Source: an uncultured Fusobacterium sp. (GTDB taxonomy: Bacteria; Fusobacteriota; Fusobacteriia; Fusobacteriales; Fusobacteriaceae). Taken from it: a stretch of DNA of 19,922 bases. Below are positions 14,496-19,922 of this stretch, piece by piece; position 1 is the first letter of the stretch, and each line of letters begins with the position of its first letter. The stretch covers positions 1-19,922 of the forward strand of contig UQQO01000029.1 of assembly GCA_900543175.1 (NCBI GenBank), given 5' to 3'. The translations under genes and the position numbers were made by a program. The notes below the pieces were generated by a model. It did not search any database. It was given only the letters and a program-made list of their open reading frames with translations, and had not been told where the DNA came from.

Positions 14496-15551
14496 TTACT
14501 CTACAACCTCTTTGGAGTTTTGTTTTTCTATATATTCTATACCTTTCCTCCAAAGATTCATTGCTCCTATCCTATCATCATTGGATTGGTAGCCACAATT
14601 TTTACAACAGAATATATGGTTCTTTTTATCTCTATTACTTTTCTCTATATGCCCACATTTTGGGCAAGTTTGAGATGTATATTTTGGATCTACTGCTATT
14701 ACTATAGATTGGTTTAGTTTCGCTTTATACTCTAACATTTTTCTAAATTGATAAAAAGCCCAAGAAACAATTGTATATCTATTATTTATACATACTCTTT
14801 CTGTTGACTGCCTAACATTAGTTAAATCTTCAAGGACAAATAATGTATTTTGTCCATAATGTTCAACGAGTGCCTTGGTTATACTGTGGTTTACATCAGT
14901 AACATAACGGTTTTCTCTTGTACCAATAGATTTAATTTTGCGTTTAGCAGATTTTGTTCCTAATTCTTGTAGGTCTTTTCTTAGGATTTTGTAATGTCCT
15001 CTTTTAGACTTAATAGCTTTTCCACTGAAAAATGTAGTTTTTCCATAACTATCATATACAGTAGCTAGAAAATTAACTCCTAAGTCAATTCCAACAATTT
15101 TGTTAATTTGAAATGGTGTAGTTTGGATAAAATCTTTAGTCATTGGAATATGCAAGAAATACTTCTTAAATTTATACACAAGTTTAGCAGTACCAAATGT
15201 ATATGTTCCATCAAAATATTTTTCCATTCCTTTAGTTTCAAAAGGTATCTTTAGTCTACCTTCTAAACTATTGATAGAGAAAATACCATTAGTTAAAAGA
15301 TAATCTCTATTCCAAACTAAATCATATTCTAAGTTTTTAAACTGTACTTTAGTAAAAGGTTGATTATTAGACTTAATAGTCTTGTATTTAGCGAGTACAG
15401 TTTTCATTACTGATTGCGACATTTGAGATTTAAGAGAAAACTTTTCTCTAAGTAGATAATATGTAGCTTCATTTAGTTTATGTTGAGAAAAACATTTGTT
15501 TTCAAAAACATAATTTGAAACATAATTTAATGCTTTTCTAACAGCTATCAT
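14496..15551 (-). CDS. tnpB: TnpB RNA-guided endonuclease (RuvC-like), N terminus probably frameshifted
   Basis: The family protein cuts DNA next to a TAM using a guide RNA from the element's right end. From the first in-frame ATG (15551) it has 351 residues. The RuvC residues are all present: Asp in GIDLGVNF, Glu in FVLEDLTN and Asp in SNDDRIGAMNL. The zinc ribbon reads CPKC...CKNC. The frame stays open upstream to 15626, and those 25 codons encode a normal family N terminus (EITITSKIQIYPTDEQIKILNDT), giving 376 residues, but there is no ATG, GTG or TTG start. An ATG at 15630 with AAAGGAG before it is one base out of frame. So either a one-base frameshift has hit the 5' end, or ATT at 15626 is the start. 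Confidence 0.88.
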   Translation of the reverse strand: MIAVRKALNYVSNYVFENKCFSQHKLNEATYYLLREKFSLKSQMSQSVMKTVLAKYKTIKSNNQPFTKVQFKNLEYDLVWNRDYLLTNGIFSINSLEGRLKIPFETKGMEKYFDGTYTFGTAKLVYKFKKYFLHIPMTKDFIQTTPFQINKIVGIDLGVNFLATVYDSYGKTTFFSGKAIKSKRGHYKILRKDLQELGTKSAKRKIKSIGTRENRYVTDVNHSITKALVEHYGQNTLFVLEDLTNVRQSTERVCINNRYTIVSWAFYQFRKMLEYKAKLNQSIVIAVDPKYTSQTCPKCGHIEKSNRDKKNHIFCCKNCGYQSNDDRIGAMNLWRKGIEYIEKQNSKEVVE

Positions 15552-15650
15552 AGTATCATTTAAAATCTTTATTTGTTCATCAGTAGGATAAATTTGTATT
15601 TTAGAAGTAATAGTAATTTCTATAATACATCAACTCCTTTCACTAATAAA

Positions 15651-15679
15651 ATTATATTACATTTTATAGTGAAAATCAA
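15651..15679 (-). promoter_or_regulatory. Promoter of tnpB
   Basis: On the minus strand TTGATT (15674-15679), a 17-base spacer, and TATAAT (15651-15656), inside the left end of the element, about 20 bases before the AAAGGAG ribosome site. Confidence 0.7.
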
Positions 15680-15709
15680 TTAAAACATTAATTTTTAAGG
15701 AGGTGTTAG

Positions 15710-15749
15710 GGCGATTCCTCCCAACGCTAAAGTCGTGGGTTTCCTCGCC
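15710..15749. promoter_or_regulatory. Left-end subterminal hairpin of the IS element
   Basis: GGCGA (15710-15714) pairs with TCGCC (15745-15749), and inside it CCCAACG (15720-15726) pairs with CGTGGG (15734-15739) with one bulge. The CGTGGGTTTCCTCGCC form is familiar from IS605/IS1341-type ends. The element boundary lies 8 bases beyond, at about 15757. Confidence 0.7.
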
Positions 15750-15757
15750 TGTTTGTT

Positions 15758-16816
15758 ATGAAGAAAATTGTTATTATGATTTTGGCACTAAGCTTAATTA
15801 GTTGCGGTAAAGAAACAAAAAAAACTGTTGAGAAAAAAGAGACAGTTAAATTGGTAAAAAGTATTGAATTAAAAGAAACAACTGTGAATTATATAAAAGA
15901 TTATAATGGTGAATTAAAACCTAAAAATGAAGTTGCTATTGTCACTCCAACTGGTGGAGATGTAAAAAAAATATATTTCAAAAATGGAGACAGAGTAAAA
16001 AAAGGTGATCTTATCTTAGAATTAAATGATGCCTCTACTGAATCTGCTTATTATGAAGCTGAAGGAAAGCTTTTAAAAGCTAAATCTAACTACTCTACTG
16101 ATAGTATAGCCTTTAGTAAATATAAAAAACTTTATGATAAAGAGTTAGTTTCTGAAGATGAGTACCTAAATGCTAAAAATAATTTTGAAAATAGCAAAGG
16201 AGAATTAAAAATAGCTGAGGCTAACTATATCAAAGCTAAAGATAATTTTGACAGATTAAAAGTTATTGCTAAAATTGATGGAATAGTTACTGATTTAGAT
16301 CTAAAAGAATTTGAAAAAACTTCTCCAAATCAAAAATTGCTAACTGTTATAGATAATAGCATTATGGAATTGACAATAGCTGTTTCTGGAAAGGATTTAG
16401 AAAATAGCAAAATAGATGATAAAGCTGATATCTTTGTTGAAGAGATAGAAAAAAATTTAACAGGAACAATTAGTGAGATAAATCTTAGCTCAAATAGCAA
16501 CACAAAAAAATATTCTGTGAAATTAACTGTTGAAAATAGTGAAAATAACCTATTAAAAGGGCTATATGCAAAAGTTAAACTTCACCATGGAACTATAAAA
16601 GGTTTATTTGTACCTAGCCAATCTATTATGATAAAAGATCTTTATTCATATATTGTAGTTACTAGGGATAATGTGGCTACAATATACAAAGTAACTCCTA
16701 AACTTACTATTGAAGATATGCAACTAATTGAATTTCCAGATTATAAAGATGGAGATAAATTAGTTGTAGAGGGACAATATCTATTAAACAACAATGATAA
16801 AGTAAGGGAGAACTAA
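15758..16816 (+). CDS. RND efflux periplasmic adaptor lipoprotein (membrane fusion protein)
   Basis: The 352-residue adaptor links an inner-membrane RND pump to an outer-membrane channel. The signal peptide ends in the lipobox LISC with lipidated Cys16. Then come a barrel-sandwich half-motif (PTGGDVKKIYFKNGDRVKKGDLILEL, about 66-92), an alpha-helical hairpin (about 93-165, rich in K/A/E), the second half-motif (IDGIVTDLDLKEFEKTSPNQKLLTVID) and a beta-barrel plus membrane-proximal domain. The ATG is immediately preceded by the IS element and has no ribosome site: the nearest AAGGAGGTG (15697-15705) is over 50 bases away inside the element. Expression is therefore probably reduced or dependent on the element. 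The permease gene follows after 1 base. Confidence 0.9.
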   Translation: MKKIVIMILALSLISCGKETKKTVEKKETVKLVKSIELKETTVNYIKDYNGELKPKNEVAIVTPTGGDVKKIYFKNGDRVKKGDLILELNDASTESAYYEAEGKLLKAKSNYSTDSIAFSKYKKLYDKELVSEDEYLNAKNNFENSKGELKIAEANYIKAKDNFDRLKVIAKIDGIVTDLDLKEFEKTSPNQKLLTVIDNSIMELTIAVSGKDLENSKIDDKADIFVEEIEKNLTGTISEINLSSNSNTKKYSVKLTVENSENNLLKGLYAKVKLHHGTIKGLFVPSQSIMIKDLYSYIVVTRDNVATIYKVTPKLTIEDMQLIEFPDYKDGDKLVVEGQYLLNNNDKVREN

Positions 16817-16817
16817 G

Positions 16818-19800
16818 ATGAAATCAATTCCAGAATTTTCAATAAGAAAACCAGCTACAACGATTATGTTTATAATCTCTATGATATTTTTCGGTTTTTT
16901 AGGATTGAGAAAGATGCCAATAGAGATGTTGCCAAATATAAATAAACCTACTGTTCGTATTAGAATAAAGTGGGATGGAGCTACTCCTGATGATGTTGAT
17001 AAGATGATCACTCGTAAAATTGAGGATGTTTTACCAAATGTTGAAGGGATTGTTGAGTATAGTTCAGAATCTTCTGCTGAAACTTCTCTGATTTTTATTA
17101 AATTTAAATATGGAACAGATGTTGAAACTAAGATAACTTTAATTCAAAATGAGTTAAATCAAATTAGAAACAAGTTCCCTGATGATATGGATGAACCTTC
17201 AATTAGAAAAAGCTCCTCTTCAGATGTTCCAGCTTTGACATTTACTCTCTATGGTGGAGATAAAATGGAGATGAGAAGTTATGCTGAAAATAATCTAAAG
17301 CCTATGCTTGAACGTCTTGAAGGTGTATCTGAGATAAATGTCTATGGAGGACAGGAACAGGAAGTAGCTATTGAGATTGATCCTGATAAATTAGAAAACT
17401 ACAATCTAAGTATAGTTGATGTTTACAATAAGATGAAAAGTGCTAGTGCAAATCTTCCTGGAGGAATATTAAGAGAGGGAGAGAAAGAGTATCTTGTTAA
17501 AATTGAAGCTGAAATTGAAACAGCTGATGAGATAAGAGAGATTATTTTGAGCAACAAAGATGGACATCTTTTAAAATTAAAGGATGTGGCTAGTATAAAA
17601 GTTGCTCCTAAAGATATTAAATCTATATATAGAAAAAATGGGGAAGATAGTATTGTTGTTATCATCTCAAAAACAGATAGTGGAAATGCTGTTTCAATAG
17701 TAAATAACTCTAAAAAACTTTTAGAGAGAAATAGAGGTTCACTACCTTTAAATACAAAATTAAACTATGAATTTGATTCTTCAATAACCATTAATAACTC
17801 TATAAATAATGTTAAAAGTAGTGGTATTCAAGGGTTGGTTTTAGCATCTGCAATACTTTTTGTATTCTTAAAAAGCATCTCTGCAACTATTATAATTGCA
17901 GTAGCTATTCCAATATCTATTATCTTTACATTTTTCCTATTAAATATGCAGGGAATAAGTATAAACTTAATCTCATTAATGGGATTGTCTCTAGGTATAG
18001 GAATGTTAGTTGATAACTCAGTTGTAGTTGTAGATAATATCTTCAGACATATGACAGAGCTTGGAAAAAATAAGATACAAGCTGCTAAAGATGGAGCAGA
18101 GGAGATGGCTCTTCCTGTATTAGCATCAACTATGACTACTGTTGCTGCTTTCTTGCCACTTGTTTTCCAAGAGGGATTGGCTAAAGAGCAATTTAATAAC
18201 TTGTGTTATGCTATCTCTTACTCTCTACTAGCATCCTTGATTATCTCGTTAACTTTTGTTCCAATGATAGCTAGTAAGATAATGGACCAAAAGAAAAATC
18301 TAAATGCTGAAGGTAAGATTATGACTACTTTTAGAAAGATCTATGTAAATAGCTTAAAGTGGTCAATTAGAAGAAGAGGAATAGTCTTATTAATTTTATT
18401 TGCTCTTTTCAGTGGTTCACTTTATGTAGCCTCAAAATTAGGAGGAAGATTCACTCCTACAATTGATGAGGGAAGATATGCTGTTGTTGCTAAACTTCCA
18501 TCTGGTTCAGATGTAAATAAAGGGGATAGAATAGGAAAGATACTTGAAGAGAAAGTTAAAGATCTACCTTTTGTTGTAGACTACACTGTTTCAGCTAATG
18601 GAACAAGTTCAATTTTAAATATCAATGCAGGTTTAAAAACTTCAAGAGAAGAGAGCATGTCTGATATTTTGAAAAAGCTTAGAGAAACTTTTGTTGAAAT
18701 TCCTGATATGGAGTTAACAATTGCCCCAGGTTATAGATTTGGTACTAGGGGACTTTATGATTTAGAGTTTGAACTTTACTCTGATAATGAGGCTCAACTT
18801 CAAATAATCTCTGAACAATTAAAAGAGCAGATTAAAAAAATAGATGGTATCTATGATGTTACCTCTTCCTTTGAAGGTGGTAAACCTGAAGGAAAATTCT
18901 ATATCAATAGAGAAAAAGCTGAGTACTATGGTCTTGATGTTAAAGATATTGCTACAATGATTCAAACACAAATTTTAGGGGGAACTCCTATAAAGATAAA
19001 TAGTGACAACAGTGAAATTGATGTTACTTTAAAACTTCAAAAGAAATATAGAGAGTCAACTGGATTGATTTTAGACTCAAGAATCACTTTAAAATCTGGA
19101 GAAAATATTAGAATATCTGATGTAGCAGAGTTTAGAGCTGAAGAGGGACCATCTAAAATAGAAAAGAAAGATAAGAAAAAGAAGATTGTAATATATGCTA
19201 ATATGAAAGATGAGCTTGACTTAAAAACTGCTCAAGAATTGGTTATTCAAACTCTTGAAGATATGGGTTACCCAGAGGGAATAACTTATGGTACTGGTGG
19301 AAAGAGTGCTGACATGGCTGAAATGAGTGAGCAGCTACAATATACATTTATGATAGCTGTTTTCCTAATATACTTTATTTTAGTTTGGCAGTTTGAATCT
19401 TTTATAATGCCTTTTGTTATAATTCTTTCAATTCCACTATCTACAACAGGAGCTTTCTATGCTCTTTATCTAGCTGGACTTAGTATTGATGCTATGGTTT
19501 CAGTGGGGTTTGTAATGTTAGCTGGTATAGTTGTAAACAATGCTATTGTTCTAATTGACTTTATCAACTTTAGAAGAGAAGTTGGAGATAATATGAACAA
19601 GGCTCTTATTACAGCTGGAAAAACAAGATTAAGACCTATATTAATGACAACATTAACTACTGTTCTTGGTATGTTACCTTTAATGTTTAGTAATGGTGAG
19701 GGATCTGAAATCTATAAGGGAATGTCCTTTGTAGTTGTATTTGGACTTTCAGCTGCTACACTATTAACACTTATAGTTATACCTATATTCTATTACTTTA

Positions 19801-19859
19801 TAGATGATTTTGTAAAATGGTGTAAAAAAGCAAAAAAAGTTATTTTAAATAAAAAATAA
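16818..19859 (+). CDS. RND-family multidrug efflux permease (HAE1/AcrB type)
   Basis: A 1013-residue inner-membrane proton/drug antiporter, the usual length for the family, with 12 expected membrane segments and two large periplasmic loops. Visible are TM1 (TTIMFIISMIFFGFLGLRKMPIEMLPNI), TM4 with GMLVDNSVVVVDN (D399, N400), and TM10 with GIVVNNAIVLIDF. Relative to AcrB's proton relay (D407, D408, K940), only the first Asp is kept; positions two and three are Asn, as I recall for SwrC-like RND pumps. It is co-transcribed with the adaptor (1-base gap). No outer-membrane TolC-type gene is in the window; a MerR-type regulator follows. Substrates cannot be read from the sequence. Confidence 0.93.
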   Translation: MKSIPEFSIRKPATTIMFIISMIFFGFLGLRKMPIEMLPNINKPTVRIRIKWDGATPDDVDKMITRKIEDVLPNVEGIVEYSSESSAETSLIFIKFKYGTDVETKITLIQNELNQIRNKFPDDMDEPSIRKSSSSDVPALTFTLYGGDKMEMRSYAENNLKPMLERLEGVSEINVYGGQEQEVAIEIDPDKLENYNLSIVDVYNKMKSASANLPGGILREGEKEYLVKIEAEIETADEIREIILSNKDGHLLKLKDVASIKVAPKDIKSIYRKNGEDSIVVIISKTDSGNAVSIVNNSKKLLERNRGSLPLNTKLNYEFDSSITINNSINNVKSSGIQGLVLASAILFVFLKSISATIIIAVAIPISIIFTFFLLNMQGISINLISLMGLSLGIGMLVDNSVVVVDNIFRHMTELGKNKIQAAKDGAEEMALPVLASTMTTVAAFLPLVFQEGLAKEQFNNLCYAISYSLLASLIISLTFVPMIASKIMDQKKNLNAEGKIMTTFRKIYVNSLKWSIRRRGIVLLILFALFSGSLYVASKLGGRFTPTIDEGRYAVVAKLPSGSDVNKGDRIGKILEEKVKDLPFVVDYTVSANGTSSILNINAGLKTSREESMSDILKKLRETFVEIPDMELTIAPGYRFGTRGLYDLEFELYSDNEAQLQIISEQLKEQIKKIDGIYDVTSSFEGGKPEGKFYINREKAEYYGLDVKDIATMIQTQILGGTPIKINSDNSEIDVTLKLQKKYRESTGLILDSRITLKSGENIRISDVAEFRAEEGPSKIEKKDKKKKIVIYANMKDELDLKTAQELVIQTLEDMGYPEGITYGTGGKSADMAEMSEQLQYTFMIAVFLIYFILVWQFESFIMPFVIILSIPLSTTGAFYALYLAGLSIDAMVSVGFVMLAGIVVNNAIVLIDFINFRREVGDNMNKALITAGKTRLRPILMTTLTTVLGMLPLMFSNGEGSEIYKGMSFVVVFGLSAATLLTLIVIPIFYYFIDDFVKWCKKAKKVILNKK

Positions 19860-19876
19860 ATATTATTGGAGGATTT

Positions 19877-19922
19877 ATGGAAGGTTACTTAACTATAGGA
19901 GAGATATCAAAATTTACTGGTG
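19877..19922 (+). CDS. MerR-family transcriptional regulator, N-terminal fragment (runs off window)
   Basis: Only 15 codons are visible (MEGYLTIGEISKFTG), matching the start of the MerR winged-helix domain (xLTIGExAKxTGV). GGAGG lies 4 bases before ATG. It sits 17 bases after the efflux permease, probably in the same transcript, so it may control the pump in response to a ligand. Confidence 0.7.
   Translation, partial: MEGYLTIGEISKFTG

Larger units (their letters stand above)
14351..14560 (-). ncRNA. Predicted omega (reRNA) guide RNA of TnpB
   Basis: In TnpB elements the guide RNA overlaps the 3' end of tnpB, runs to the right end, and finishes with a guide copied from the flank. Here the region between the tnpB stop (14496) and 14371 has several small stems (for example TAGAG/CTCTA, GGC/GCC, and the right-end hairpin). 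The guide would be the complement of about 14351-14370, beginning CTATTCCCCCAT. The start coordinate is a guess from family knowledge; only the 3' boundary is supported by sequence. Confidence 0.5.
14371..15757 (-). mobile_element. TnpB-only IS200/IS605-type element
   Basis: An element of about 1.39 kb carrying tnpB on the minus strand, without tnpA. It has no terminal inverted repeats and no target duplication, as is normal for this superfamily; instead each end has an imperfect hairpin. The left end is near 15710-15749 and the right end at 14378-14398. The flanking bases fit insertion just 3' of TTCAT (minus strand; complement of ATGAA at 15758-15762). Removal joins a ribosome site to the adaptor start codon, which fixes the ends to within one or two bases. 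Confidence 0.8.

Noticed and set aside
14435..14717. Plus-strand open frames over the 3' end of tnpB.
   Set aside because: They are antisense to a clear TnpB zinc ribbon and have no ribosome site; they are shadows.
15697..15705. AAGGAGGTG as ribosome site for the efflux adaptor.
   Set aside because: It is more than 50 bases from the ATG, no start codon lies at suitable distance in that frame, and it belongs to the left end of the IS element.

Overview
The window is AT-rich (roughly 30% GC by eye), uses A/T-ending codons throughout, and mixes low-GC bacterial style (strong GGAGG ribosome sites, T-tailed hairpin terminators) with envelope genes expected of a cell with an outer membrane (an RND efflux pump with a lipoprotein adaptor, an L,D-transpeptidase, a lipoprotein cyclophilin). 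This combination suggests a member of the Fusobacteriota, most likely Fusobacterium. That assignment is inference, not a database match.

Layout. Bases 1-103 hold the end of a tRNA-Gly gene and its promoter, repeated exactly at 3636-3738. Bases 112-6399 form a thiol/sulfur redox neighbourhood: a CoA-disulfide/persulfide reductase with a rhodanese domain (minus), a BCP peroxiredoxin (plus), a 1-kb gene-free region, a tRNA-Gly/Ala/Met operon (minus), a cysteine desulfurase (minus) and a second CoA-disulfide reductase/NADH oxidase-type flavoenzyme (plus). A Na/Pi cotransporter-family gene (minus) converges on the latter. Then come potABC (polyamine ABC importer without a potD in view), a lipoprotein cyclophilin, a secreted L,D-transpeptidase (minus), a solitary OLD-type ATPase/TOPRIM nuclease, and an RND efflux operon (adaptor plus permease) followed by the first codons of a MerR-type regulator.

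Two places deserve attention. (1) The gene-free region 2474-3400 carries a cluster of GTGTAATCA-like 9-mers (three phased at exactly 11 bp, one pair forming a perfect palindrome) and, next to it, two divergent ~160-bp elements. These elements are homologous to each other; their unpaired blocks are conserved, while their stems differ by compensating changes. That is the signature of a structured RNA or of a palindromic mobile element selected for folding. (2) A TnpB-only IS200/IS605-type element (about 14371-15757, minus) sits exactly between the Shine-Dalgarno sequence and the start codon of the efflux adaptor gene. Removing it in silico rebuilds GGGGGAATAG-ATG. The flanking bases identify TTCAT as the likely target/TAM and show that the present guide segment is the operon's own ribosome-binding region. 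The TnpB reading frame keeps all RuvC catalytic residues, but its N-terminal ~25 codons lie in frame without a normal start, so a 5' frameshift or an ATT start is likely.
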